The notes under the pieces are model-generated. The model had not been told where the DNA came from. It ran no database searches and saw only the letters and a list, made by a program, of their open reading frames with translations. A DNA stretch of 54,389 nt from a bacterium (lineage in GTDB: Bacteria > Hinthialibacterota > Hinthialibacteria > Hinthialibacterales > Hinthialibacteraceae): positions 1-54,389 of the forward strand of contig WGLV01000020.1 in assembly GCA_016125385.1 (NCBI GenBank), read 5' to 3'. The first letter of the stretch is position 1. Each line of letters opens with the position of its first letter. Of this stretch, positions 10,380-19,422 are shown piece by piece. The position numbers and the translations under genes are program-made.

Positions 10380-11660
10380 TTACACGGCGGCGCGGAAGGC
10401 GTTGTGGGCGGCGCGAAGCGTCTTCTCGATTTCGAAGTTGGTGTGCGACGCCGATACGAACCACGCCTCGAACTGCGACGGCGGAAGGTAGACGCCCTCT
10501 TTCAACATCGCGCGCCAGAAGGCGGCGAACCGCTCGGAGTCCGACTCGCAGGCGGAGGCGAAATCGGTCACCTCGCCCTCGCCGAAAAACACCGTCAGCA
10601 TGGAGCCGACGCGGTTGATCGAAATGGCCGCGCCCGCCGAAGCGGCCTCCTTGCGAAGGCCCTCTTCCAGCACGCGGCTTTTTTCTTCCAGCATGGCGTA
10701 AAATCCGTCGGGCTTGAGCATCTCCAGGGTGGCAAGCCCGCAGGCGGTGGCGACGGGGTTTCCAGAGAGAGTGCCCGCCTGATAGACGGGGCCTTCGGGC
10801 GCGATCTTGCTCATGACGTCCGCGCGCCCGCCGTAGGCGCCCATCGGCATGCCGCCGCCCACGATCTTGCCCAGCGTGGTGAGGTCGGGAGTGACGCCGT
10901 ACAGCGCCTGGGCGCCGCTGAAATGCACGCGGAAGCCGGTCATGACTTCATCAAAGATGAGGAGCGCGCCGTAGCGGTCGCAGAGCTCGCGCAACGTTTC
11001 GAGGTAGCCATTGGAGGGCGGAACCACGCCCATGTTGCCCGCCACCGGCTCGAGAATCACGCAGGCGACGTCTTCTGGCGCGGCCGCGAAGACGCGGGCC
11101 ACGGCTTCGGCGTCGTTATACGGAACCAGCAGGGTGTCTTTCACCACCGACTCGGGCACGCCGGGCGTGCTGGGGATGGCGAGAGTGGCCACGCCGGAGC
11201 CGGCCGAAGCCAGCAGGGCGTCATGATGACCGTGGTATCCGCCGATCATCTTGACGATCTTTTCGCGCCCGGTGAAACCACGCGCCAGGCGGATCGCGCT
11301 GAGGGTGGCTTCGGTGCCGGAGTTGACCAGGCGAACCTTTTCGAGGGACGGGACCGCGTCGACGAGGAAGCGGGCGATCTGGACCTCACGTTCGGTGGGG
11401 GCGCCGAAGGTCAGGCCCTCGGAGGCGGCTTCCTGAACCGCCTTGACCACCACCGGGTGAGCGTGGCCCAGAATGAGCGGCCCCCACGAGCAGACGTAAT
11501 CGATGTAGTTTTTGCCGTCGGCGTCAGTGAGGATGCAGCCCTTGGCCCGGGAGACGAAGAAGGGATCGCCGCCGACCGCGTTCCATGCGCGGACGGGGCT
11601 GTTCACGCCGCCGGGGATCAGGTTGCAGGCTTCCGCGAAAAGTTTCGATGATTTAGACAT
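10380..11660 (-). CDS. hemL: Glutamate-1-semialdehyde 2,1-aminomutase
   Basis: HemL converts glutamate-1-semialdehyde to 5-aminolevulinate, the first committed tetrapyrrole precursor in the C5 pathway, using PLP. The 426-residue length fits the family. Diagnostic segments are the N-terminal IPGGVNSPVRA, the FDEVMTGFR aspartate that contacts the PLP ring, and the LGKIVGGGMPMGAYGG segment with the PLP lysine near residue 264. The start at 11660 (MSKSSKLFAEA) matches the family; the frame extends upstream to 11711 without similarity. No strong ribosome binding site is visible. A tRNA-Met gene lies about 115 bases upstream on the same strand. No other heme genes are in the window. Confidence 0.96.
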   Translation of the reverse strand: MSKSSKLFAEACNLIPGGVNSPVRAWNAVGGDPFFVSRAKGCILTDADGKNYIDYVCSWGPLILGHAHPVVVKAVQEAASEGLTFGAPTEREVQIARFLVDAVPSLEKVRLVNSGTEATLSAIRLARGFTGREKIVKMIGGYHGHHDALLASAGSGVATLAIPSTPGVPESVVKDTLLVPYNDAEAVARVFAAAPEDVACVILEPVAGNMGVVPPSNGYLETLRELCDRYGALLIFDEVMTGFRVHFSGAQALYGVTPDLTTLGKIVGGGMPMGAYGGRADVMSKIAPEGPVYQAGTLSGNPVATACGLATLEMLKPDGFYAMLEEKSRVLEEGLRKEAASAGAAISINRVGSMLTVFFGEGEVTDFASACESDSERFAAFWRAMLKEGVYLPPSQFEAWFVSASHTNFEIEKTLRAAHNAFRAAV

Positions 11661-11776
11661 GGTTTCGGATACCCACATTGTTGGTTGAGGCGTGCGGCGC
11701 GGCGCCGCCAACCGGCGAGTCCGCGCAAAAAACGGCCACTGGCGCGAGGCCGAATGGCCGTATTGAAGACGAAAAA

Positions 11777-11850
11777 TAGCGGCGCAGGGACTTGAACCCC
11801 GGACAACACGGATATGAGCCGTGTGCTCTAACCAGCTGAGCTACGCCGCC
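11777..11850 (-). tRNA. tRNA-Met (CAT), elongator type
   Basis: A 74-base cloverleaf folds on the minus strand. The acceptor arm GGCGGCG pairs with CGCCGCT (one G-T at the end), with discriminator A. The D arm is GCTCAGCTGGTTAGAGC. The anticodon loop CTCATAT has the anticodon CAT, at 11814-11816 on the plus strand. The T arm has TTCAAGT. CCA is not encoded. The acceptor and D arm resemble bacterial elongator tRNA-Met more than lysidine-modified tRNA-Ile or initiator tRNA. Confidence 0.93.
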
Positions 11851-12056
11851 GTTTTCAGGCTTTTTCAAGGCGCGGCCGCGCCGAAAGAGACGCGGCTGAA
11901 TCGCCTTGGGTATTTTTCATTGAAACGCGTCTGAATCAAGCCTTGGGGACGGTTTTTATTCACCCCGGCGGGCTTGGGCGACGCGTTGTTTTTTTGAATC
12001 ACGCCATGAGGCGTATTATAGCATTGCGCCCCGAAAAGCGGAGCCGCCGGGCGGCT

Positions 12057-12473
12057 TTATCCGCAGAGTTCTTCGGACGTGAAAAAGAGAGCGACTTCGC
12101 GTTCCGCGCTTTCGGGCGAATCGCTGCCGTGAACCATGTTGCGGGTGAAATTATTGGCCAGGTCGCCGCGGATGGTGCCGGGCGCGGCTTCGATGGGGTT
12201 GGTTTTGCCCATCATGGTCCGCATGGCGGTGATGACCTGATCGCCGCGCCACGCCATGGCGACGATAGGGCCTTCGGTGATGTAATCGATCAGTTCGCCG
12301 AAAAAGGGTTTGCCCTTGTGTTCGGCGTAATGACGCTCGGCGAGCTCGCGCGAGACCTTCATCAACTTCATGCCGGCGAGATCCCATCCCCGGCGTTCGA
12401 GCCGGGTAATAATTTCACCGACGAATTTGCGTTGTACGCCATCGGGTTTAATCAGCAGCAGGGTGGTTTCCAT
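12057..12473 (-). CDS. ndk: Nucleoside diphosphate kinase
   Basis: Ndk transfers the gamma phosphate from ATP to nucleoside diphosphates through a phosphohistidine and balances cytoplasmic NTP pools. The 138-residue protein is complete. The N-terminal strand [13 protein letters not shown], the Kpn-loop region and the active-site segment NMVHGSDS (catalytic histidine near residue 114) are all present. It lies about 95 bases downstream of the long GreA gene on the same strand, so the two may share a transcript. Confidence 0.97.
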   Translation of the reverse strand: METTLLLIKPDGVQRKFVGEIITRLERRGWDLAGMKLMKVSRELAERHYAEHKGKPFFGELIDYITEGPIVAMAWRGDQVITAMRTMMGKTNPIEAAPGTIRGDLANNFTRNMVHGSDSPESAEREVALFFTSEELCG

Positions 12474-12567
12474 GATATTTTTTCAGGCTCCTGTCAGGTT
12501 CGATTCATTCAGGTACGGCGTAAACGCCGGAGGGACGATAGCAGCGCGCGGCGCCTCAATCAAGACA

Positions 12568-15132
12568 TCACGATTCCAGCGCGGGCTCGTCGTCTTCATC
12601 GTCAATCGCCGCGGCGGCGATCACCGGTTTGATGCGTTCAATAATGGAGCGCATGGTTTCGGGTGAAATTTTTTCCACGATGCGGACTTCGTAGCGACCG
12701 GTGTGTTGAGGCAACTCGACCTCGACCTGTTCGCCCTGTTTTTTGCCCATGAACGCCATCGCGAAGGGCGCCTGGTATGAAATAATGTGATTGTCGGGGT
12801 CGGATTCCCACGGCCCCAGCATGAAGTACTCGTCCGTGGCGTCGGCGCCGACGGCCTGGATCACGAACCGGACGCCGAAGCCGATCACATCGCCGGTGAT
12901 TTCATCGAGCTCGACCTGTTTGGCGATCTGGAGCTGCTCCTGCAATTCACCGGTCTGTGAGGCGAGCAGGCGCTGTTTTTCTTTGGCGGCCTGGTATTCG
13001 GCGTTTTCACGAAGGTCGCCCTGTTGACGGGCGGTATCGATTTCCTGAACCACCTGGGGCAGCTCGATCTCGACGAGGCGCTTGAGCAGGGCTTTTTTGA
13101 CGTCGAGGGTTTCACGCAGGCAAAGCAAGCCTTCGGGAATCGGTACATCTTCCTGCAGCGTGGAAGTCTGCATGAGGTTGGGGAATCGCGCGCGGATGAT
13201 GGTGGTGAGATCGGATGAGGTGCGGCTGTCGAGCCCTTCGTTGGCCTGGGAGCGGCGATAGATGCCCGCCGCGAGAGCCTCGTCGGCCTCGGCGATGTGT
13301 TTTTTGAAGAGCGCGTAATGAGCGCGGCGGATGATCTCGCGGGCGTCGGCGGCGACGGCGCGCAATTCAAGCGCCTCTTCGCGTTCGCGGCGTTTGGCCT
13401 GGCTGGTGAGAAAATCGGTCAACAGCAGCAGGCGTTCGATCAGCACGGGGTTGGAAATGCGCGACGCGAGCCAGTCGTTCTTTTCTGAAAGCTGGTTATC
13501 GGCGAGCCAGATGAAGGTGTGAGGCGTCTCGCGGTAATTCTGGAGCGCCTGTTCGATCATCTCCTGAATGAGCGATTCATGGCCCGCTTCGTTCAAGGCC
13601 CGGGCGATGTCGTCGCGCACCGATACGTTGGGCGCGAGCAGCAGATCGTAATAGGCGCGCGGCCATTCTTCGGGTTGGATTTCAGCGATGCGTTGGGCGA
13701 ACCGCCACTGATGGGTTTTGAAGCGCAGGCGGCGGAGGATCGATTTGGCGCGTTCGAGATCGGCGATAATTTCATCCAGCACGGCGTAATCGGCCGATTC
13801 GATGCCGTCGGCGTAGCCCTTCAGGTCTTCATTGGCGAACCAGAGTTCGACGCGTTCGACGGCGCCCTTACGGCGCTGGATCATCGATTTGAGACGTTTG
13901 GAGAAATGCTGGACGATGGCGTCGTTGAGGTCGGTGCGCCGGGTGGTGCGCAGGTAGTCGTACATTCTGTCGACGCGGGCGTGAGGCGCCTTGGTGGCGT
14001 CGAACTTTTTGAGGACGTCGTCTTCTTCGCTGAGGGCTTCGCTGCGCAGGGTGTATTGTTTGTTGGCTCCGCTGCTGACGGCGATGTAGGGATCTTTGCG
14101 CAGCAGCGAGTTGACGTTGGACCACCAGGAGGTCCAGTGGCGATCGGCCATCACCGCCGGCACCATGTATTCTTTCATCTGTTTGCCGTTGAGCGAGCCG
14201 CCGAAACTTTTCAACACAATCTTGACGAGGCCCACGGGGTCGTCGTTTTTCATCGCTTCGAGTTTGTCTTTGCCCACTACCGCGAGGACGCGGAAATCAT
14301 CCGGCTCAAGGCGTTCGAGCGCGGACTGAGCGAGATCAAGCCCCATGCGGTGACCGCGCTTTTTCTGAAAGTTGATGGTGAGGCGGCGGGTGATCATGTC
14401 GAGTTCCTTGACGCGGCCAACGCCCCAGTCGGGATGAAGGACGTAGCGGTCGGGCAGGAACATCACCAGGCTTTCGAGCTCGTTCAAGGCGTCGGGCAAG
14501 GGGCGTTTTTCATTGATGCCGGTATGTTGAATCACGCGCTCGAACAGCGGTGAATCGCCGTACATTTTCTGATAGGAATCAATAAATGCCTGACGCAGGG
14601 TTTCATCGTCAGGCGTGTATTCATAAATCTTCCGGTAAATATCAAGGCGGCCCTTCCAGTCCTGGCGGTCATCGCAGGAGGGGAGGAGCATCTGAAGCAG
14701 GGCGGAGGCTTTGGGGGAGTGTTTCTGTTCGTGGAGGAGGTCGGTCATCCGGATGAAGAAATCGATCTTTTCCGGCTCGAGTTCAAGCAGTTCCATCCAG
14801 AGATCGTCGAGGGCTTTATAATGGCGGTCTTCGATGGCGGCCTCGATGGAGAGCTCGTAATGCTTGATAGCTTCGTCCATCTGATCTTTTTCTTTATAAA
14901 ACTCCGCCAGTTTTTGCGCGGTTTCCTGAGATCGGCTTTTGAGGTCGAGCAACCGGATCAGCGCGGCCTCGTATTCGTCTTCCTTGTCGCCGATTTTCTC
15001 GAGGGTTTGAATGACGCCCCGCAGGGCGACTTCAGAGTTGGGATTTTCAGTCAATACTTCGCGCGATTTAACGCCAAGTTCTTCCCACTGGCCGCGCTGG
15101 CGTAAATCATTAAGTTCTTCAACCGTGGTCAT
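12568..15132 (-). CDS. greA: Long-form GreA transcription elongation factor
   Basis: The 854-residue protein has a GreA-type C-terminus on a large N-terminal extension. The GreA coiled coil begins near residue 685, with the acidic tip GDLRENAEYQAAKE near 704-717; the aspartate and glutamate there enter the RNA polymerase secondary channel and stimulate transcript cleavage. The C-terminal globular domain (VIGFGVRFVIQAVG, YQAPFAMAFMGKKQGE) follows. Residues 1-200 are helical and TPR-like. Around residues 225-260, YVLHPDWGVGRVKELD resembles a CarD/SH3-like RNA polymerase-interaction fold. Chlamydiae and spirochaetes have GreA proteins of similar layout. This looks like the organism's Gre factor rather than a chance fusion. 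The start lacks a strong ribosome binding site. ndk follows downstream. Confidence 0.88.
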   Translation of the reverse strand: MTTVEELNDLRQRGQWEELGVKSREVLTENPNSEVALRGVIQTLEKIGDKEDEYEAALIRLLDLKSRSQETAQKLAEFYKEKDQMDEAIKHYELSIEAAIEDRHYKALDDLWMELLELEPEKIDFFIRMTDLLHEQKHSPKASALLQMLLPSCDDRQDWKGRLDIYRKIYEYTPDDETLRQAFIDSYQKMYGDSPLFERVIQHTGINEKRPLPDALNELESLVMFLPDRYVLHPDWGVGRVKELDMITRRLTINFQKKRGHRMGLDLAQSALERLEPDDFRVLAVVGKDKLEAMKNDDPVGLVKIVLKSFGGSLNGKQMKEYMVPAVMADRHWTSWWSNVNSLLRKDPYIAVSSGANKQYTLRSEALSEEDDVLKKFDATKAPHARVDRMYDYLRTTRRTDLNDAIVQHFSKRLKSMIQRRKGAVERVELWFANEDLKGYADGIESADYAVLDEIIADLERAKSILRRLRFKTHQWRFAQRIAEIQPEEWPRAYYDLLLAPNVSVRDDIARALNEAGHESLIQEMIEQALQNYRETPHTFIWLADNQLSEKNDWLASRISNPVLIERLLLLTDFLTSQAKRREREEALELRAVAADAREIIRRAHYALFKKHIAEADEALAAGIYRRSQANEGLDSRTSSDLTTIIRARFPNLMQTSTLQEDVPIPEGLLCLRETLDVKKALLKRLVEIELPQVVQEIDTARQQGDLRENAEYQAAKEKQRLLASQTGELQEQLQIAKQVELDEITGDVIGFGVRFVIQAVGADATDEYFMLGPWESDPDNHIISYQAPFAMAFMGKKQGEQVEVELPQHTGRYEVRIVEKISPETMRSIIERIKPVIAAAAIDDEDDEPALES

Positions 15133-15496
15133 AGTTTTTTTCGCCCTATCGCTTCGATTTTTTCGGCCCGTTTGGAGTCAACAAGAGACCTTGCGCTCCC
15201 GAATACGCGAAAGCGCCTCACCTGGGCGGATCAATCGGAGTGGAATCGAAAGTTGCAAGAATATCGCCGCCAACGTTCCATTCGAATAAACCGTGGCGAA
15301 AATCAGGAAATACCTGATGTTTTCAGCCGGTCCGCCAAGGATCAATTCGAACGCAATGATGACGACCGCCCTAGATCATAGCAGCGGGCGCCGCCGGACG
15401 AAACCACCGGCGACAACGCTTTTTACGTCTCCCTCCGCCGCACGGCGGTTGATTCGGGCGTGAAGCGCCGTAGGATTGGCGTCATCGGAGACGAAC
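15133..15496. other. Divergent gap between greA and tadA
   Basis: This 364-base stretch separates two divergent genes and presumably contains both promoters, but no convincing -35/-10 pair stands out. A frame of 69 codons (15172-15381, plus strand, TTG start) is rich in charged residues but has no ribosome binding site or recognisable similarity, so it is not called as a gene. Confidence 0.4.
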
Positions 15497-15955
15497 ATGG
15501 CCCCGGAACGGAACCACGATTTTTTTATGAGACTGGCCATCAACCAGGCGAAGATCGCCCTGGCGCAGGGCGACACGCCGATCGGCGCCATCGTGGTGAA
15601 AGACGGCGAAGTGATCGGCCGGGGACGGAATCAACGCGAGGAAATTCAAGACCCTACCGCACACGCGGAGATCATCGCGCTACGCGACGCGGCCGAACAG
15701 ATCGGGCAATGGCGGCTGGAAGGCTGTTCGATGTACGTCACGCTGGAGCCCTGCGTGATGTGCGCGGGGGGCATCTGGCTGGCGCGGCTTGAACACGTTT
15801 ATTACGGCGCGGCGGACCCCAAGGCGGGCGCGGTGGAGAGTATGTATCAGATTCTGGAAGACGCGCGGCTCAACCATCAGACCTGCGTTCATCAAGGAGT
15901 TTTGCGGGAAGAGTGCGAGCGGTTATTGAAAGATTTTTTCTCGCGGCTACGATAG
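15497..15955 (+). CDS. tadA: tRNA-specific adenosine deaminase
   Basis: TadA deaminates the wobble adenosine 34 of tRNA-Arg(ACG) to inosine. The 152-residue protein shows the zinc-binding deaminase motifs: HAE near residues 56-58, with the catalytic glutamate, and PCVMC near 85-89. The adjacent segment GAVESMYQIL is typical of TadA rather than of free-base cytidine or guanine deaminases. The ATG at 15497 is preceded by GGAG at 7 bases; a TTG at 15476 in frame is a less likely start. The tRNA-Ser gene lies 110 bases downstream on the same strand. Confidence 0.93.
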   Translation: MAPERNHDFFMRLAINQAKIALAQGDTPIGAIVVKDGEVIGRGRNQREEIQDPTAHAEIIALRDAAEQIGQWRLEGCSMYVTLEPCVMCAGGIWLARLEHVYYGAADPKAGAVESMYQILEDARLNHQTCVHQGVLREECERLLKDFFSRLR

Positions 15956-16065
15956 TCAGGTTGCAAGCGAGGCCGAAACATGCTCATGTCGAGGCCGAGC
16001 CGGGGGAGCAATCATCGCAACCCCAGCGGATCAAGAAACATACATAGCAAGTGGATACCACAAGT

Positions 16066-16152
16066 GGAGGGGTGGCCGAGTGGTTGAAGGCGTCCGCCTC
16101 GAAAGCGGATATACGGGGAACCGTATCGAGGGTTCGAATCCCTCCTCCTCCG
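16066..16152 (+). tRNA. tRNA-Ser (CGA)
   Basis: An 87-base class II tRNA. The acceptor arm GGAGGGG pairs with CTCCTCC, with discriminator G. The anticodon loop CTCGAAA carries CGA. A long variable arm (ATACGG, GGAA, CCGTAT) is present, as expected for serine. The T arm is GAGGG-TTCGAAT-CCCTC. CCA is not encoded. The last 12 bases through 16153 recur at 17014-17025, beyond the parDE pair. Confidence 0.96.
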
Positions 16153-16396
16153 CTGTTTCACGGAAATTCGTTACAACACGCGGCATTTCGCCGACTTGCG
16201 CGGGAAGCGACCGCAATGGCGCGTAGCCTTCGCTCGACGAGCAAACTTCAAACCGGCGGCGCTGTCTGGCGAACCTGACCGGTTGCCCGATGCGTTCCCA
16301 ACCACACTACCCTACGATCCCTCCCTAAACATCCTCATCTTGTTTTGTGTGCGATTTTGATTATATTGAAGACAAACCCGCCCAGGAGGTTTCGCC

Positions 16397-16651
16397 ATGC
16401 CCCGCACTATGACGATGACGGTCCGCCTCAGCGGAGCACTCAGCGACTTCGTTGCCGACAATGTCAGCGAGACAGGTTCTTACGAGAATGTCAGCGAATA
16501 CATCCGCGATCTGATTCGCCGCGACAAAGAGAGGACGGAGCAAGAGGCATTCGACCGGCTGAAGGCCGAACTTACGCATGCCTTCGCGATGCCTGAGTCG
16601 ACCTACCATCCGCTCACGGCAGCCGAGGTCATCACGCGCAACAAGGCATAG
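16397..16651 (+). CDS. parD: ParD-like antitoxin
   Basis: The 84-residue protein has the ribbon-helix-helix DNA-binding start of ParD antitoxins (TMTVRLSGALSDFVADNV, then SYENVSEYIRDLIRRDKER) and a less ordered C-terminus that would wrap the toxin. ParD neutralises ParE and represses the operon. A strong AGGAGGT site lies before the ATG. The ParE gene begins 6 bases after its stop. The pair sits 245 bases downstream of tRNA-Ser, a common integration location. Confidence 0.9.
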   Translation: MPRTMTMTVRLSGALSDFVADNVSETGSYENVSEYIRDLIRRDKERTEQEAFDRLKAELTHAFAMPESTYHPLTAAEVITRNKA

Positions 16652-16657
16652 CCGGGG

Positions 16658-16972
16658 ATGGCAACCGTCCGGGTCCAAGAGGCGGCGTCTCACCGTCTCG
16701 ACGAGATTTACCGTTATACGCGCGACCAATGGGGCGCCGAACAGGCCGAACGCTATATCACCGGCCTGTTCGCAGCCTTCGACAAGATCGAAACACATGC
16801 GGTGACGTCCTACCCGGTTCCCGCGGAGTTCGGAGTCGATGGCTACGTCTTCCGGTACGAAAGACACTTCGTCTATTGGCGGAAACTCAGCAATGGCGAC
16901 ATTGGTATCGTGACGATTCTGCATGAGCGGATGCATCAGATCGACCGATTCCGTGAGGATTGCGGATCGTGA
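16658..16972 (+). CDS. parE: ParE-like toxin
   Basis: The 104-residue protein matches the RelE/ParE fold: an N-terminal helical hairpin (QEAASHRLDEIYRYTRDQW, AERYITGLFAAFDKI), then strands YVFRYERHFVYWRKL and IGIVTILHERMH. ParE toxins inhibit DNA gyrase, unlike RelE, which cleaves mRNA; which target applies here cannot be told from sequence alone. It is translationally coupled to the antitoxin by a 6-base gap. The final DRFREDC is near the usual ParE end. Confidence 0.88.
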   Translation: MATVRVQEAASHRLDEIYRYTRDQWGAEQAERYITGLFAAFDKIETHAVTSYPVPAEFGVDGYVFRYERHFVYWRKLSNGDIGIVTILHERMHQIDRFREDCGS

Positions 16973-17013
16973 CGGATCAAGCGTAATCCCGTTTTGAGAT
17001 CGTGCTTGTTAAA

Positions 17014-17025
17014 CTCCTCCTCCGC
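17014..17025 (+). repeat. 12-bp copy of the tRNA-Ser 3' end (possible attachment site)
   Basis: CTCCTCCTCCGC at 17014-17025 is identical to 16142-16153, the 3' end of tRNA-Ser(CGA). The two copies bracket the parDE pair, as expected if a small element integrated at the tRNA. The sequence is simple and short, and no integrase is present, so chance is possible. Confidence 0.35.
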
Positions 17026-17093
17026 GTTACTTTTCAAGCGTTTTTTTCCCTGCCCAGGCGATACTCACACAACAATCAACCAATTCCTATTAC

Positions 17094-17531
17094 TTACCCT
17101 TCTGCTTTTTTCATCATCACGCCACCGTGTTCGTCCATATCCCAGTGCGGGTTGTGGACGACTTCCCACAGGTAGCCGTCCGGGTCGGCGAAGAAGCTGC
17201 TGTAGCCACCCCATGAGGCGTCGCACGCGGGTTTGACGATCGAAGCGCCCGCGCGTTCAGCCTGAAACAACACCTGGTCGACCTCCTCGCGTGAGGCGAC
17301 GTTGTGAGACAGCGTCACGCCGGAGAAACCGGCGCCCGAAGCGGAGACGTTGGCTTCATCAGCCAGCGCGACGCGAGGATACAGGGCGAGAATGATTCCA
17401 TTCAACTGAAAAAACGCGATCCCGGCGTCATCCGCCGCGCGGGTGGGCCAGCCGAGACGGTTTTTATAAAAATCGATGGCGCGGCGCATATCGGCCACGC
17501 CCAGCGTAATGACTGACAGAGTTGGTTTCAT
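17094..17531 (-). CDS. VOC family glyoxalase-like protein
   Basis: The 145-residue protein has two VOC half-modules: LSVITLGVADMRRAIDFYKN at the start and the closing strand YSSFFADPDGYLWEVVHNPHW, whose glutamate is a typical metal ligand. It resembles stand-alone glyoxalase/bleomycin-resistance-like proteins with no assigned substrate. The start at 17531 (MKPTLSVIT) matches the fold; upstream extension to 17603 is not similar to the family. It ends 122 bases from the ParE stop on the opposite strand. Confidence 0.88.
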   Translation of the reverse strand: MKPTLSVITLGVADMRRAIDFYKNRLGWPTRAADDAGIAFFQLNGIILALYPRVALADEANVSASGAGFSGVTLSHNVASREEVDQVLFQAERAGASIVKPACDASWGGYSSFFADPDGYLWEVVHNPHWDMDEHGGVMMKKAEG

Positions 17532-17615
17532 GATTCCGGCATCCGGCAACGCCCTCCGGATCAGAAGGCTGACCCCGATGAAGCGGAGCGTTGTATAGAG
17601 CAATCAAACGGCGGG

Positions 17616-19220
17616 TTAACCCTTCTTTTCTTCCGAACCTGACTCGGTTTCTTTTTTGGCGGTTTTTTTCGCGTCTTTCTTGTCATCATCGGGGTTGTAC
17701 CCATACGCCTGGATTTCTCCGCCCTTCAAGACGAACTGCGCTTTGGAGGTTCGGGTTTTGACCGCGTATTTATGCCCCATAATCTCGATATTCACGCCCG
17801 GCCAGGCGACGTCGCGCGCGATCACGCCCTTTACCTGTTTGCGCTTGATCTCAAACTCCTCATCCATGCGCTTGATTCCGTCCTGAATTTTTTTGATTTG
17901 CCCCTGCAATTGCAGGCCGGTGCGAGTGATCTTCATGCGGAGGGCGTTCTGTTCTTCGGTGATTTTGCCGGCGTCGCGCAGTTTGTTGAGAGCGGCGGCG
18001 GCCTGGCGGATCTTGTTATAGTTCTGCATCAGCGATTGAAGTTTGCGTTCTTCTTCATGTTTCTGGGCGGAGGCGTTGCTGATGTTCGCGGCCAGAATCA
18101 CATTGGTTTTGGCGCCGATGTCGGAACCGAAGACCTCAGCCACGACCATTTTTTCGGCTTCAAAAACCCCGCCGAGGGCTACGCCTTTCTGGCTTTCGAG
18201 TACGATCGAACCGCCCGCTTTCAAGTTCGATTGAGTCACCGCGCCTTCGATCACAATATGACCGCCCGCAACCAGGGTAGCGGCGTTTACGAATTTGGCG
18301 CGGATATCGCCGTCGGCGTGCAACTCGGCTTTTTCGCCTCCCTGAACGCCCGCCGTGCAATAGATGCTGCCTTTTGCGGTGAGTTTAGCGCTTTCGATGA
18401 GACCGGTGACGTGGATGTCCTGCCCCGCCTCCACGATGAAATCGGGCAGGATTCCCCCGGAGACGACGATGGTTTCATCGAACCGTACGTTTCCAGTGGA
18501 GTAATTCACGTCGCCCTGCACGTTGTAAACGGGGCTGACGGATACTTTTTCGCCTTCCTTGCAGATGACGCCTTTGATCTGGGAGCTCATCTCCCTGCCG
18601 TCTTCGCTGACGGCGACGTTTTTGCCCGCGGGGAGTTTCGCTTCCTTGCCGGGATTGGCGGGGATCTCCTTACCGTAGACGTCCATGCCCGGTTCGCCCT
18701 CGGTAGGGTCGACCAGCGCGGCGAGTACCTGCCCTTCGCTGACGTCGATGACGTGGTGGCGTTCTTTGTGATCGACGCGTCCGCCGCGCTCAACCAGGCG
18801 GGCGCCTTCGAGAATCGACAGATCGATGCGCCAGTCGATGCAGCCGTCTTTTCCATGCTGAGGCTGTCGCCCCTTGGCGACTTTTATGCGTTTATTAAAG
18901 TTTTTCTTTTCAAAGATGGCGTTCACTTCGTGTTCAAGCACGCCGAAGGTGATATTGTTCTCTTCGAGGTAGCGGAGCAGGTCGCCGGCGTTGTAATTGT
19001 CGGCGTAATCGAGAGAGAGCTCCATCGTCGCGGACATCTGTTCGGAAGACACTTCGAGGCTGAGCCCGTCGCCCCATACGAATTGAGGCGCGGCTTCTTC
19101 CTGGGCGTTTTCGGGATTTTCGGCCTTATTCTGATCGCCCGGCGCCCCTTCTTCGCTGGCTGGCGTCGTAGCGGCGTTAACCGGATCGGCCGGATTGGTT
19201 TGTTTTATCGGCTCATCCAT
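17616..19220 (-). CDS. FapA (DUF342) family protein
   Basis: The 534-residue protein matches the FapA/DUF342 family. Residues 1-50 are acidic and low in complexity. The FapA N-terminal region follows (LSLEVSSEQMSATMEL, then a GRQPQHGKDG segment), then a right-handed beta-helix of repeated glycine/alanine strands (KLTAKGSIYCTAG, LVAGGHIVIEGAV). A coiled coil lies near residues 400-450. Family members are linked to flagellar number or assembly in Vibrio and to polymer-type repeats elsewhere, but the biochemical role is not settled. The flagellar filament genes in this window are 30 kb away, so no operon link is visible. It is divergent from the LysM protein gene. Confidence 0.85.
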   Translation of the reverse strand: MDEPIKQTNPADPVNAATTPASEEGAPGDQNKAENPENAQEEAAPQFVWGDGLSLEVSSEQMSATMELSLDYADNYNAGDLLRYLEENNITFGVLEHEVNAIFEKKNFNKRIKVAKGRQPQHGKDGCIDWRIDLSILEGARLVERGGRVDHKERHHVIDVSEGQVLAALVDPTEGEPGMDVYGKEIPANPGKEAKLPAGKNVAVSEDGREMSSQIKGVICKEGEKVSVSPVYNVQGDVNYSTGNVRFDETIVVSGGILPDFIVEAGQDIHVTGLIESAKLTAKGSIYCTAGVQGGEKAELHADGDIRAKFVNAATLVAGGHIVIEGAVTQSNLKAGGSIVLESQKGVALGGVFEAEKMVVAEVFGSDIGAKTNVILAANISNASAQKHEEERKLQSLMQNYNKIRQAAAALNKLRDAGKITEEQNALRMKITRTGLQLQGQIKKIQDGIKRMDEEFEIKRKQVKGVIARDVAWPGVNIEIMGHKYAVKTRTSKAQFVLKGGEIQAYGYNPDDDKKDAKKTAKKETESGSEEKKG

Positions 19221-19422
19221 TCAGACACCCTTCCCCCCTTGAAATGGATACAACGATTCATCCGGTCTGTTCTATTGATCGGCTCCCTGAACCCAATCAT
19301 TGATAAAAAATTGCGAGATGCAGGTTTTTATAACACAAAACCACATTATTATATACGCAATAATTATATTTCGTGGCGCCGTAGAGGGTAGCCGGAAATT
19401 TGCGAAAGTTGGGGGATCAGTT

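Noticed and set aside
10233-11651. Plus-strand open frame of 472 codons opposite hemL
   Set aside because: hemL is unambiguous on the other strand; the translation is arginine- and glycine-rich shadow sequence.
15172-15381. 69-codon plus-strand frame in the greA-tadA gap
   Set aside because: TTG start without ribosome binding site and no similarity; could be a degraded gene but the evidence is too thin.
17772-19391. Plus-strand open frame of 539 codons opposite the FapA-like gene
   Set aside because: Long antisense frames are common in GC-rich DNA; the minus-strand protein has clear FapA features and this one has none.
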